Shown piece after piece: positions 8,275 to 16,948 of a stretch of 63,045 bases of DNA. Source of the stretch: an uncultured bacterium (GTDB lineage: Bacteria; Bacillota; Clostridia; Oscillospirales; Acutalibacteraceae). The DNA lies in assembly GCA_934875675.1 (NCBI GenBank), contig CAKXIK010000008.1, positions 1 through 63,045 on the forward strand, read 5' to 3'. Position numbers and translations under genes: made by a program. Numbering within the stretch: the stretch's first letter is position 1; each line of letters begins with the position of its first letter. The notes beneath the pieces are model-generated. The model had not been told where the DNA came from. It was given only the letters and a program-made list of their open reading frames with translations, and made no database searches.

Positions 8275-9291
8275 ATGAAAACAGAACGGCTTCAAGCCGA
8301 TGAAAAAGGAATTGCCCGCGCGGGGGAACTGCTGCGGGTGGGTAAGCTGGTTGCGATTCCAACCGAGACCGTCTATGGTTTGGCGGCAAATGCATTGGAC
8401 GGTAAAGCAGTGGCAAACATATTTGCTGCAAAAGGACGTCCGATGGATAATCCGCTGATTGTACACATCGCTCATCTGAATGAAATTTTGCCGTTGGTGA
8501 AGGAATTTCCCGATCGAGCGCGTGCCTTGGCAGAGGCCTATTGGCCGGGACCGATGACGATAATTTTGCCCAAGGCAGATTGTATTCCCAACGAAGTCAG
8601 CGCAGGACTTTCCACTGTGGCGGTCCGGTTCCCCTCTCATCCAGCTGCACAGGCAGTGATTCGTGTAGCGGGTGTTCCGCTTGCAGCCCCCTCGGCAAAC
8701 AGCTCCGGCAAGCCGAGCCCAACCTGTGCCGAGCACGTTTTGCTGGATCTGGACGGCAAAATTGACGCCGTTTTGGATGGCGGAGATTGCGGCGTCGGCG
8801 TGGAATCCACCGTAGTGACGCTGGCTGCAGAGCACCCCAGACTGCTGCGTCCGGGTGGAGTTACCCCCGAGCAGCTGCGCTGTGTACTGGGTGATCTGGA
8901 GATTGATCCCGCGGTGACACATCGCCTTGCCGAAGGGCAAAAAGCAATTTCACCGGGCATGAAATATAAGCATTATGCTCCTTCTGCTAATGTTACGATT
9001 CTGCGCGGCACAGCGAAGGCATATCTTGATTATGTGAACGCCCATGCTGCAGAAGGAACGTTCGCGCTTTGTTTTGAAGAAGACGAGGAAAAACTGCAGG
9101 TGCCTTTTGTATCTTATGGCAAGGAATCAGACAGTGCATCTCAAGCACATTTGCTGTTCGATGCGCTTCGATTGCTGGATGAACGTGGTGCAAAAATCGT
9201 TTATGCCCGCTGTCCATCACAGGAAGGTGTTGGCTTGGCTGTCTATAACCGTTTAATCCGGGCGGCAGGTTTTTCATTTTTGAATTTGTAA
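8275..9291 (+). CDS. tsaC: L-threonylcarbamoyladenylate synthase (TsaC/Sua5/YwlC type)
   Basis: The product has 338 residues. It makes threonylcarbamoyl-AMP from threonine, bicarbonate and ATP for t6A37 tRNA modification. The YrdC domain covers about residues 10-205, with IPTETVYGLAANA, KGRPMDNPLIVH and the ATP loop APSANSSGKPSPT. The C-terminal Sua5 domain follows (about 225-338), after PGMKYKHYAP, so this is the long Sua5/YwlC form rather than short TsaC. It starts 42 bases after prfA, as in many Firmicutes, and is probably co-transcribed with it. Confidence 0.96.
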   Translation: MKTERLQADEKGIARAGELLRVGKLVAIPTETVYGLAANALDGKAVANIFAAKGRPMDNPLIVHIAHLNEILPLVKEFPDRARALAEAYWPGPMTIILPKADCIPNEVSAGLSTVAVRFPSHPAAQAVIRVAGVPLAAPSANSSGKPSPTCAEHVLLDLDGKIDAVLDGGDCGVGVESTVVTLAAEHPRLLRPGGVTPEQLRCVLGDLEIDPAVTHRLAEGQKAISPGMKYKHYAPSANVTILRGTAKAYLDYVNAHAAEGTFALCFEEDEEKLQVPFVSYGKESDSASQAHLLFDALRLLDERGAKIVYARCPSQEGVGLAVYNRLIRAAGFSFLNL

Positions 9292-9445
9292 TCCAGATTT
9301 CTCCGGGAACCGTAGATAAAGTTTTCAAAAACAGCGCATGGATCCAGTTTTTTTGAAAATATATACTATTTGTAATCTGTAATTACAACAATACAAGATG
9401 TTTTGATTGTTGCAGGAGTTTTGTATCAAGAAAGGAATTTGCGTC

Positions 9446-10039
9446 ATGCAAAAACGCGTTCTTGGTCTTACAGGACCAACAGGAGCAGGAAAGAGTGAAG
9501 CTGCAAAAATTTTTGCACAGGAAGGCTGTACCATAATCGATTGTGACCGTGTGGCGCGTGAAGTGACGAATACAGATTGCGATTGTTTGGAAAAGCTCAG
9601 ACAGGCGTTCGGCGGGGAAATTTTTTCTTCGGATGGAAGCCTTAACCGCCGCAAGCTTGCTGCCATCGCATTTGCAACACGCGAAAATGAACTGCGGCTC
9701 AATGCGATTACCCATCCGCCGATTATGCGTCGTGTGCGGGCAGCAATCAATCAAGCAGACACACAAGCGGTTGTACTCGATGCACCGCTGCTGTTTGAAA
9801 GCGGTGCCGATGCACTTTGCAGTCAAACCATTGCCGTAACGGCAGATCAGGAAATTCGCTGCGCACGGATTATGGCGCGCGACGGCATTACAGAAGAAGA
9901 AGCTTTACGCCGAATTTCGGCACAACAGCCAGAGGCGTTTTATCAAAAAAAAGCCGGTGTTGTGCTCAAAAATAATGGTGATGCAGTCGCATTTGAAGTG
10001 GCAGCGCGGAACTGGATCCGCACATTTCTCCATAAATAA
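9446..10039 (+). CDS. coaE: Dephospho-CoA kinase
   Basis: The product has 197 residues, with AAAGGA 9 bases before the ATG at 9446. It performs the last step of coenzyme A synthesis, ATP-dependent phosphorylation of dephospho-CoA. The P-loop GPTGAGKS is at residues 10-17. IIDCDRVAREV supplies the catalytic Asp region, and VLDAPLLFESG is the family Walker-B-like segment. A 154-base gap without a gene separates it from the gene before; it includes a possible -10 box (TATACT, 9362) but no convincing -35. Confidence 0.95.
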   Translation: MQKRVLGLTGPTGAGKSEAAKIFAQEGCTIIDCDRVAREVTNTDCDCLEKLRQAFGGEIFSSDGSLNRRKLAAIAFATRENELRLNAITHPPIMRRVRAAINQADTQAVVLDAPLLFESGADALCSQTIAVTADQEIRCARIMARDGITEEEALRRISAQQPEAFYQKKAGVVLKNNGDAVAFEVAARNWIRTFLHK

Positions 10040-10064
10040 AGCCGTCAAGGAAGGAGTTTGCCTC

Positions 10065-10649
10065 TTGCAACATGCAAAAAAAGAAAAAAAACACGGTGCA
10101 ATTGCAGCACTGATTAGTGTCGCAGTTCTGATTTGCGTTGCGATCGGGCTGTTTTTTGCCTATCAAGCGTATCAAAAGGTCAATTATCCAAAAAAATATT
10201 CCGAATATGTTGAAAAGTATGCCACAGAATATGACATAGACCCTGCATTTGTTTACGCAATGATTAAAACGGAAAGTGATTTTCGGCCGGATGCCGTTTC
10301 GATCAATGATGCATGTGGTTTGATGCAGCTGTTGCCGTCCACTCTGGAATGGCTGCAGACACTCACGCCTGAAGACGATGCTTATGTACGTGCGGATTTG
10401 TTTGATCCGGAAATCAATGTCCGATATGGTGTCTATTTTCTTTCGGTTTTGTTTGACAAGTTTGGAAACCTTGATACCGTTGCGGCAGCGTATCACGCTG
10501 GGATGAACGGAGTGCAAAAGTGGCTGCAAAACGAGGAATATTCCACTGATGGCGTAACGCTGAGCAAGATTCCCTATGCAGATACACAACAGTACGTCGA
10601 ACGCATTCATCAGCGTTACGAAATTTATCGTAAACTTTATGAATCATAA
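10065..10649 (+). CDS. Membrane-anchored lytic transglycosylase (Slt/GH23 type)
   Basis: The TTG at 10065 is the likely start, 8 bases behind AAGGAAGGAG; the nearby ATG at 10072 is out of frame. The product has 194 residues. A lysine-rich N-terminus and one membrane span (about 14-34) anchor the catalytic domain outside the cell. The GH23 motifs are complete: the catalytic Glu70 in IKTESDF, then GLMQLLPST and AAYHAGMNGVQKWL. These enzymes cleave peptidoglycan to 1,6-anhydro products. The gene follows coaE closely. Confidence 0.92.
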   Translation: MQHAKKEKKHGAIAALISVAVLICVAIGLFFAYQAYQKVNYPKKYSEYVEKYATEYDIDPAFVYAMIKTESDFRPDAVSINDACGLMQLLPSTLEWLQTLTPEDDAYVRADLFDPEINVRYGVYFLSVLFDKFGNLDTVAAAYHAGMNGVQKWLQNEEYSTDGVTLSKIPYADTQQYVERIHQRYEIYRKLYES

Positions 10650-10676
10650 AATAATGTGAAGAAGGGAAGTTTTACA

Positions 10677-12077
10677 ATGGAAGAGAAATTAACTTTGGAG
10701 CAGATGAAGGAAAAACTGCTCCGGAACAAAAAAAGCGGAATTATCCGTGCCGGTGCAGAGGTTGTGAAGCAGGCGGACGATTATTGTGAGGCATATAAAG
10801 CGTTCTTGAATGATGCAAAAACGGAACGGGAAGCAGTTTCTTACGCAATCAAACATGCGGAGGATGCGGGATTTGTTCCGTTTGATTCCGGCGCACAGTA
10901 TCATCCGGGCGATAAGGTTTATCTGAACAACCGCAACAAAGCAATTATTCTTGCGGTATTTGGCAAAAAACCTTGTGCTGAGGGCGTTCGAATCGCTGCG
11001 GCACACGTCGATTCCCCTCGTCTGGATCTTAAACCGAATCCTCTCTATGAAAAAACAGGCCTGGCATTTTTTGATACACACTATTATGGCGGAATCAAGA
11101 AGTATCAGTGGACAGCCATTCCACTTGCTTTGCACGGTCGTGTTGTGAAAAAAGACGGAACCTCTGTTGATATTCGCATCGGCGAAGATGCAGCAGATCC
11201 GCAGTTCTGCGTTACAGATTTGTTGCCGCACCTGGCGTCTGAACAGATGCAGAAGACAATGGCAAAAGCAATTGACGGCGAAAATCTGGATATTTTGATT
11301 GGCAGCCGTCCTTTGAGTGATGAGGAGGGCGCGGATTCCGTCAAGACCAATATCATGCGCTTGCTGAACGAGAAGTACGGCATTACAGAGGATGATTTTG
11401 TTTCAGCAGATTTGACGATGGTTCCTGCCTTTCGCGCCACGGATATCGGATTTGACCGCAGCATGATCGGCTCCTATGGTCACGACGACCGTGTTTGTGC
11501 CTACACCAGCTTTACGGCAGCGCTTGCCGTAAACCAGCCGGAACACACGACTGTTACGGTGCTTACAGATAAGGAAGAAATCGGAAGCGAAGGAAATACC
11601 GGCTTGCAGTGTGATTATCTCCGTCACTTTATTGAGGATCTTGCTGCAATGGAAAACGTGCCTGCACGTGAGGTATTCCGCCATTCCACCTGCTTTTCGG
11701 CAGATGTGAATGCTGCGTATGATCCTGCATATGCATCTGCTTATGAGGAGAACAACTCAGCATATTGCAACGGAGGCGTTGTGATTACAAAGTATACGGG
11801 TTCGCGCGGAAAATCGGGCACCTCCGATGCAACTGCCGAGTATATGGGTTCTGTGCGTAAGATTCTGGATGATGCCGGTGTCGTGTGGCAGACCGGAGAG
11901 CTTGGTCGTGTGGATATGGGTGGCGGCGGAACCGTTGCTATGTATATTGCAAATCTGAATGTTGATGTTGTGGATGTCGGTGTTCCGGTTCTCTCCATGC
12001 ATGCGCCACTCGAAGTCGTTTCAAAGTTGGATGTTTATATGACCTTCCGTGCGTTCGAGGCATTTTATCAAAGCTGA
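10677..12077 (+). CDS. M18 family aminopeptidase
   Basis: The product has 466 residues from the ATG at 10677, behind AAGGGA; the GTG at 10656 is less well placed. M18 enzymes are cytosolic two-zinc aminopeptidases preferring acidic or neutral N-terminal residues. Signature segments are AAHVDSPRLDLKPNPLY (first zinc His and bridging Asp), TDKEEIGSEG (catalytic Glu and ligand), FSADVNAAYDP, and the final MHAPLEVVSKLD (last His ligand). The length fits the bacterial group. The gene closes the run of housekeeping genes and is followed by a terminator. Confidence 0.95.
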   Translation: MEEKLTLEQMKEKLLRNKKSGIIRAGAEVVKQADDYCEAYKAFLNDAKTEREAVSYAIKHAEDAGFVPFDSGAQYHPGDKVYLNNRNKAIILAVFGKKPCAEGVRIAAAHVDSPRLDLKPNPLYEKTGLAFFDTHYYGGIKKYQWTAIPLALHGRVVKKDGTSVDIRIGEDAADPQFCVTDLLPHLASEQMQKTMAKAIDGENLDILIGSRPLSDEEGADSVKTNIMRLLNEKYGITEDDFVSADLTMVPAFRATDIGFDRSMIGSYGHDDRVCAYTSFTAALAVNQPEHTTVTVLTDKEEIGSEGNTGLQCDYLRHFIEDLAAMENVPAREVFRHSTCFSADVNAAYDPAYASAYEENNSAYCNGGVVITKYTGSRGKSGTSDATAEYMGSVRKILDDAGVVWQTGELGRVDMGGGGTVAMYIANLNVDVVDVGVPVLSMHAPLEVVSKLDVYMTFRAFEAFYQS

Positions 12078-12151
12078 TTTTCTATGTTTTGCTTGCTCGT
12101 ATCAGCTGCTGTATCACAGTAATTTGATTTATTCCAAGCTTCGTCGGCTAA

Positions 12152-12197
12152 AAAACCGGTGGAATGTGATTGTACTTCACGTTCCACCGGTTTTGCT
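12152..12197 (+). terminator. Rho-independent terminator after the M18 aminopeptidase
   Basis: AAACCGGTGGAA (12153-12164) pairs with TTCCACCGGTTT (12182-12193), extended by GTGA/TCAC inside the stem, and the right arm runs into TTTT. Confidence 0.88.
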
Positions 12198-12222
12198 ATT
12201 TTATGAAATTGAGAATTTGTGT

Positions 12223-12900
12223 TCAACATGCGCAGAAATGTTCGGATACAATTGCACTATCCATGCAATCGATCGTTTTTAAAATGTGTTCCGGGAAAAG
12301 GAAATCAATTTCAGAAAGCCGCTGCCTAGCAGAGGCAAGGTCTTTTCTGGAAAAAAATCTGTTCCAAAGCCCGGTGGAGTCTAATAAATAGCATAGGGAA
12401 GAAACTTGGTCAGAAATTGGTGCAGCGCACAGGATTAACTGCTTCAGGTAATCTATCGTCCGAAGCAGGATCGATTGATTCGGCGGAAATAAAATTTTGT
12501 TTTTGTGGCAAATCTCGTCAACAATGCCTTGCTGACAAAGACTTTGCCCCAAAGAAACATTTAATTCCGGCAGCACGGTGGGGAAGGGAGCGGAAAAGAA
12601 GATATCATCCAGCAAAAGCTGCAGCTTTCCGGTTTCATATTGCTTCAAAAAATTATAAAGCGGCAAAAGATATTTTTTTGGTGTTTGTTGCGATAAGGAA
12701 AATGTGTCATTATTTCCAATCATCAATATACCGTCAAAATAAAGTTCTGACAAAGAGGCAGAAAGGATGCAGGCTTCCTTGCGAATTCCGATTGCGGAAA
12801 TTGAGTTTCCACGCCGTGAGAGTGAAAAAAGGAATGCACTTTGTGCCAAAGAGATGGTATTGCCGGAGGTATTCCAAGAGAGACAGAAACCTGAATTCAT
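12223..12900 (-). CDS. Unrecognised protein with a possible GPP34/GOLPH3-like fold
   Basis: The best start is the ATG at 12900, 9 bases behind AAAGGAG, giving 225 residues. Two upstream in-frame ATGs lack a binding site. The pattern resembles GPP34 (GOLPH3-like) proteins, which bind phosphoinositide in eukaryotes and are of unknown role in bacteria: a short N-terminal segment, an Ala/Leu helix with Glu (ACILSASLSELYFDGIL) followed by a strand, a long helical middle with a divergent 'LLxxG' hairpin region, and a C-terminal SSLCYLLDSTGL helix. The match is by pattern only. No signal peptide or membrane span is evident. The gene stands alone between two forward genes. Confidence 0.5.
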   Translation of the reverse strand: MNSGFCLSWNTSGNTISLAQSAFLFSLSRRGNSISAIGIRKEACILSASLSELYFDGILMIGNNDTFSLSQQTPKKYLLPLYNFLKQYETGKLQLLLDDIFFSAPFPTVLPELNVSLGQSLCQQGIVDEICHKNKILFPPNQSILLRTIDYLKQLILCAAPISDQVSSLCYLLDSTGLWNRFFSRKDLASARQRLSEIDFLFPEHILKTIDCMDSAIVSEHFCAC

Positions 12901-13236
12901 CGCCAATCGCTCCTTTACTGTAAGCATAACGGAGAAGAGATAAGATTGATATAAAAGCATACGATTACAGTTTTAGAATACTGTATTTGAGTAAAAAAAT
13001 CAAAGGAATTTGTGTAAAGTCTGCGTAAAATTTCTAAATTTATTCAAGAACAGATTCAAAATCACTTTTTTAGTTTTGCGCAACTTTTCATAAAAATTGA
13101 AGAGAAAGCTTGCTAATATTCAGAATTTTAAAAAAGTGATTGACTTTTGCCTGTATTTTGTAGCTTAATATAAGAGCAGACACTCAATTGTGCAAGCATA
13201 ATGCAAAAATTATTCATGTAAGAAGGGAACGGATTT
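12901..13236 (+). promoter_or_regulatory. AT-rich intergenic region with weak promoter for the Gfo/Idh gene
   Basis: This 336-base stretch contains no convincing gene. TTGACT at 13140-13145 is followed 19-20 bases later by TTAATA/TAATAT (13165-13171), a poorly spaced promoter for the gene at 13237. The rest is AT-rich and would also have to hold the promoter of the reverse gene, for which no clear boxes were found. Confidence 0.4.
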
Positions 13237-14310
13237 ATGAAAAAACTAAATGTTGCCATTATCGGTCAGGGCAGAAGCGGTCGCGATATTCATGGAGCGT
13301 ATTTCCTCAGTGAGGCGAATACGCTGTTCAACGTTGTGGCTATCGTTGATCAGATCGAGTTCCGCCGCGAACGTGCAAGAAAAGATTTTGGCTGCGATGT
13401 TTACAGTGATTACAAAGACCTGTTCAACCGCAGTGATCTGGACATAGTGATTAATTCGACGTTTTCCCATGAACATTATCCGATTACAATGGATTTACTG
13501 AAGCATGGACTGAATGTAGTTGTGGAAAAGCCATTTTCGGCACATGCAGAAGAATGCCAGAACATGATCGATGCTGCCAAAGAGAACCATGCAATGTTGA
13601 CAGTTTTCCAGCAGTCTCACTTTGCACCCGCATATAAGCGTGTGAAAGAGATCATCAACAGCGGTGTTCTCGGCGAAATCAAGCAGATTAGTGTGGCATT
13701 TTCTGGATTTTCCCGCCGTTGGGACTGGCAGTGCAGCCAGCGTTTTTATGGTGGAAGCCTGCGCAATACCGGCCCGCATCCGATGGAGCAGGTGCTCGAT
13801 TTGATGGATATCGATTATAATCAGCTTCCGGAAACGATTGTTTCCCGCCTTGGGCAGGCAAATACCTTTGGCGATGCAGAAGACTATGTTAAGATTTTGC
13901 TGATGCATCCAGGACGCCCTGTTTTTGATGTAGAAATTAATTCTTGCGACGCATATTCGGATTACAATTACAAGGTGCAGGGAACACGCGGCGGAATTAA
14001 ATCAACGCTTACCCATTTGCAGTACAAGTATTTTAAAGAGGAAGAAGCCCCAGAACAGAAATTGATTTTGGAGCCGCTCAGCCACGAGGATGGTTCGCCT
14101 GCCTATTGCGGTGAACAGTTGAAATGGTATGAGTTCGATGAGGATCTTTCTGGCAGTGCCTTTACCTCTGCCGTGGATGAGTATTACACAATGGTTTACA
14201 ACCATTTGGTTAATGGCGGCGAACTGGTGATTACGCCGGAGAAGATCAAACAGGAAATTGCACTGATGGAAAAAATTCATGAAGAAAACCCACTTCCGGT
14301 GAAATTCTAA
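13237..14310 (+). CDS. Gfo/Idh/MocA family NAD(P)-dependent oxidoreductase
   Basis: The product has 357 residues, with AAGAAGGGA upstream of the ATG. The N-terminal Rossmann fold has IIGQGRSGRDIHG; the conserved VVEKPFS (EKP motif) is near residues 91-97. The C-terminal alpha/beta domain carries the catalytic-region segment SLRNTGPHPMEQVLDLM. The family oxidises or reduces sugars, inositols or their derivatives. The arrangement N-T-G-P-H-P-M-E at the Asp/His catalytic position differs from the commoner GG(x)LxDxGxH, hinting at a specific subgroup. It lies upstream of an oligosaccharide importer but has its own terminator. Confidence 0.92.
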   Translation: MKKLNVAIIGQGRSGRDIHGAYFLSEANTLFNVVAIVDQIEFRRERARKDFGCDVYSDYKDLFNRSDLDIVINSTFSHEHYPITMDLLKHGLNVVVEKPFSAHAEECQNMIDAAKENHAMLTVFQQSHFAPAYKRVKEIINSGVLGEIKQISVAFSGFSRRWDWQCSQRFYGGSLRNTGPHPMEQVLDLMDIDYNQLPETIVSRLGQANTFGDAEDYVKILLMHPGRPVFDVEINSCDAYSDYNYKVQGTRGGIKSTLTHLQYKYFKEEEAPEQKLILEPLSHEDGSPAYCGEQLKWYEFDEDLSGSAFTSAVDEYYTMVYNHLVNGGELVITPEKIKQEIALMEKIHEENPLPVKF

Positions 14311-14331
14311 GATAAAATAAAAGGGCAGTAT

Positions 14332-14368
14332 AGAGCAGTACAGCGTAACAGCTGTACTGCTCTTTTTT
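14332..14368 (+). terminator. Rho-independent terminator after the Gfo/Idh gene
   Basis: AGAGCAGTACAGC (14332-14344) and GCTGTACTGCTCT (14351-14363) form a perfect 13-bp stem followed by TTTTTT. Confidence 0.95.
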
Positions 14369-14677
14369 GGTATAATGTATGATAGCGTATTGTAGAAGCA
14401 AAAAAATTGCCTTTTTTTCTTGTGTAGAGTAAAAATCAGGAAAGTAAATAAGAAATTTTAAGAAATACAAGAAAATTAAACCAAAATACTAATTTTGCAT
14501 ACTTTATTACCAAAAAACACTTATTTTTAAAGATATATCTGTAAATTCGAACAGACCAATAGTTTTTTGATTTTGAACGCATAAATTATTAAAAAAGTGC
14601 GCCAGAAAGCCAAAAACAAAGAAAAATCAGAAAAAAGTAAACAAAAAGTTACTTATTTCTTGAATAGATTTGCGCAT

Positions 14678-14690
14678 ACTTTCAAGTTCG
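14678..14690. repeat. Left copy of a 13-bp inverted repeat flanking the importer promoter
   Basis: ACTTTCAAGTTCG occurs here and its exact reverse complement occurs at 14900-14912. The two copies lie either side of the promoter at 14736. Each contains the smaller palindrome ACTT-NN-AAGT, as expected for a dimeric repressor or activator site. The region 14369-14998 holds no gene. Confidence 0.6.
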
Positions 14691-14735
14691 TTTTGCATTC
14701 AATTTTGCGAATTTTCAGAAATTTGACGAAAGTTG

Positions 14736-14764
14736 TTTACAAAATCGAAACGAACTGATATGAT
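14736..14764 (+). promoter_or_regulatory. Sigma-A promoter of the ABC importer operon
   Basis: TTTACA (14736-14741) and TATGAT (14759-14764) are separated by 17 bases. Transcription would begin near 14771, leaving a leader of about 228 bases before the first permease gene. Confidence 0.75.
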
Positions 14765-14899
14765 AATACCGTAATATCAACAAAAAACAGAAGATGCATT
14801 ATTCGATTTTGCAAAACTTGTAAGGCTGATGAAAAAAGGGAGTGAAGAGAATCCATCCAGAAGAAATAATCAGAAAGTAAAAAAACAAAAGAGTTATCA

Positions 14900-14928
14900 C
14901 GAACTTGAAAGTGAACATTAAATGTTCA
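14900..14928. repeat. Right copy of the 13-bp repeat, abutting a second palindrome
   Basis: CGAACTTGAAAGT (14900-14912) is the reverse complement of 14678-14690. It overlaps by one base a perfect palindrome, TGAACATT-A-AATGTTCA (14912-14928). Both lie in the transcribed leader of the importer operon, so they could be operators or a short RNA hairpin. The AT-rich sequence after the palindrome is not a T-tract terminator. Confidence 0.55.
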
Positions 14929-14998
14929 AAAAATTTTGTGTTTTTGTTTTCTGTATTTTTTTGTTCCACACAATAAATTTGAATCAGGCGGTGAGAAG

Positions 14999-15934
14999 AT
15001 GAATGCAAAAATCTTAAAAGGGGATCGGCAGACAACACTGAAAAACGGACTGAAACATGACGCGGCTCTTTACATAATGCTGTTGCTTCCTTTGACAATC
15101 GCAATCATTTTTCGGTATCTTCCAATTGGATATCTGGGGATTGCATTTGAAGACTACAACTTTGTCGACGGATTGTTCGGTAGCGAATGGGTTGGTTTCA
15201 AGTGGTTTGAAAAGTTTTTCGGATATCGTAATTTTGGGCTGTTGCTGGGAAATACGCTAAAGATTAGCTTTGCAACCTTGATCTTCGGTTTCCCGTGTCC
15301 GATTATTTTCGCTTTGATGCTTAACGAAGTGAAGAATGATCGCTTTAAGCGTGTTATTCAAACAGCAAGCTACCTTCCGTACTTTGTTTCCACAGTTATT
15401 GTCATCGGCATGATGAACCAGATTCTTTCGCCGACCACCGGTGTTGTCAACGATATCATCAAGGCCCTGGGTGGCGATGCAATTAATTTCAACACCGAAC
15501 CTAAGTACTTCCTGCCTATGTATGTGCTTTCCGGTATCTGGTCAACACTGGGATATAGCTCAATTTTGTATCTTTCGGCATTGAGCGGTATCAGCCAGGA
15601 GTTGTACGAAGCGGCAGAGGTTGACGGTGCAGGCCGTTGGCGCAAGATTTGGCACATCACCCTGCCAGGTATTTTGCCCACAATTCTGATTTTGTTGTTG
15701 ATGAACCTTGGTTCTATTCTTTCCGTCGGATTTGAAAAAGCATACTTGATGCAGAATGATTTGAACCTTTCGGCTTCAGAAATTATTGGTACTTATGTTT
15801 ATAAACAAGGTATTATTAAAATGAATTACTCTTATTCCGCTGCAGTTGATTTGTTCCAAGGCGTTTTGAACCTGACACTGGTTACCGTCTTTAATACAAT
15901 CAGCCGCAAGACAGCAGACATCAGCTTGTGGTAA
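14999..15934 (+). CDS. ABC transporter permease, LplB type (first subunit)
   Basis: The product has 311 residues from the ATG at 14999, behind GGCGGTGA. The open frame extends to 14936 but without a ribosome binding site. Six membrane spans are visible, starting with LYIMLLLPLTIAIIF. The EAA loop that docks the ATPase reads EAAEVDGAGRWRKIWHITLP. The family (COG4209) imports complex oligosaccharides such as pectin or xylan fragments. No ATPase gene is in the operon, so a shared MsmX-like ATPase elsewhere is expected. The next gene encodes the partner permease. Confidence 0.95.
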   Translation: MNAKILKGDRQTTLKNGLKHDAALYIMLLLPLTIAIIFRYLPIGYLGIAFEDYNFVDGLFGSEWVGFKWFEKFFGYRNFGLLLGNTLKISFATLIFGFPCPIIFALMLNEVKNDRFKRVIQTASYLPYFVSTVIVIGMMNQILSPTTGVVNDIIKALGGDAINFNTEPKYFLPMYVLSGIWSTLGYSSILYLSALSGISQELYEAAEVDGAGRWRKIWHITLPGILPTILILLLMNLGSILSVGFEKAYLMQNDLNLSASEIIGTYVYKQGIIKMNYSYSAAVDLFQGVLNLTLVTVFNTISRKTADISLW

Positions 15935-15973
15935 TTCAGAAAGAAAATGCTTCGGAAAGAGGGTATTGTAACT

Positions 15974-16855
15974 ATGGTTAAACACAAAAGTGTAGGTGAC
16001 AGAGTTTTTACCATTATTAATGTAACTTTGCTTACACTGCTTGGAATTTTATTTTTCTACCCCATGCTGTATCAGCTGGCAATTTCGCTTTCCAGTGCGC
16101 AGGCAGTTTCCGCACATAAGGTCTTTTTATGGCCGGTGGAGTTTTCACTTACCTCGTATGGTAAAGTATTTGAAACCGGAAAAATTGTAAGAGCATATGG
16201 AAATACGCTTTATTACACCGCTCTGGGCACCGTTTTGCAGTTGATCGGTACCACGTTTTTGGCCTATCCGCTTTCCAAGCGGAGATTGGTGGGAAGAAGA
16301 TTTTTCTCATTCTTCTTTTATTTCACAAATATTTTTAACGGCGGGTTGATCCCGACCTTCCTCGTTGTAAAAAACTTTGGAATGATCAATACCGTTTGGG
16401 CGCTCGTTATTCCGGGATGTATTTCGGTTTATTATGCAATTATCTTGCGTACAAACTTTGAAAGTATTCCTGGGGATTTGGAGGAAGCAGCAAAAATTGA
16501 TGGTCTTGGAAACTGGGGAATCATGTTCAAGATTTATGTCCCGTTGAGCAAGGCAATTTATGCAGCGTTGGCATTGTTCTTTGCCATTGGCTTCTGGAAC
16601 TCTTATGTTCAGCCTTTGATCTATTTGAATGATGATACCAAATTCACCCTGCAGATGCTGCTAAGAAACATTGTTCTTCAGGGACAAATGACCGATCTCG
16701 GCGGAGGCTCCTCTTCTGCGCAGGATATTATAACCAATACCGATACGCTCAAGGCAGCTTGCATCATGGTTGTTATGATTCCCGTTATGTGTATCTATCC
16801 GTTTGTACAAAAGTATTTCGTCAAGGGCATCATGATCGGTGCGGTTAAGGGTTGA
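15974..16855 (+). CDS. ABC transporter permease, YtcP/LplC type (second subunit)
   Basis: The product has 293 residues from the ATG at 15974, preceded by AGAGGG; the upstream ATG at 15947 is a weaker choice. Six membrane spans are predicted by eye. The EAA motif is EAAKIDGLGNWGIMFKIYVPL. The ending FVKGIMIGAVKG is characteristic of the carbohydrate-permease group COG0395. It forms the channel with the preceding LplB-type subunit. Confidence 0.95.
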   Translation: MVKHKSVGDRVFTIINVTLLTLLGILFFYPMLYQLAISLSSAQAVSAHKVFLWPVEFSLTSYGKVFETGKIVRAYGNTLYYTALGTVLQLIGTTFLAYPLSKRRLVGRRFFSFFFYFTNIFNGGLIPTFLVVKNFGMINTVWALVIPGCISVYYAIILRTNFESIPGDLEEAAKIDGLGNWGIMFKIYVPLSKAIYAALALFFAIGFWNSYVQPLIYLNDDTKFTLQMLLRNIVLQGQMTDLGGGSSSAQDIITNTDTLKAACIMVVMIPVMCIYPFVQKYFVKGIMIGAVKG

Positions 16856-16907
16856 TTTATTTAGGAGCAAAGCGAAAGTCGGAAAGGATTTTCGCTTCTC
16901 AAATAAA
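16856..16907 (+). other. Intercistronic hairpin between permease and binding-protein genes
   Basis: TTTATTT (16856-16862) pairs with AAATAAA (16901-16907), and inside it AAGCGAAA pairs with TTTTCGCTT. There is no T run afterwards. Such hairpins often stabilise the downstream message or mark processing, letting the binding protein be made in excess over the permeases. Confidence 0.55.
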
Positions 16908-16948
16908 GCTCTCTCAGAAAAGAGAATTGTTTAGGAGGTAAATTAGAG

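Noticed and set aside
14369..14998. A small gene or RNA in the 630-base gap before the importer
   Set aside because: Very AT-rich, no frame with a good ribosome binding site, and only the promoter, the inverted repeat and a palindrome could be supported.
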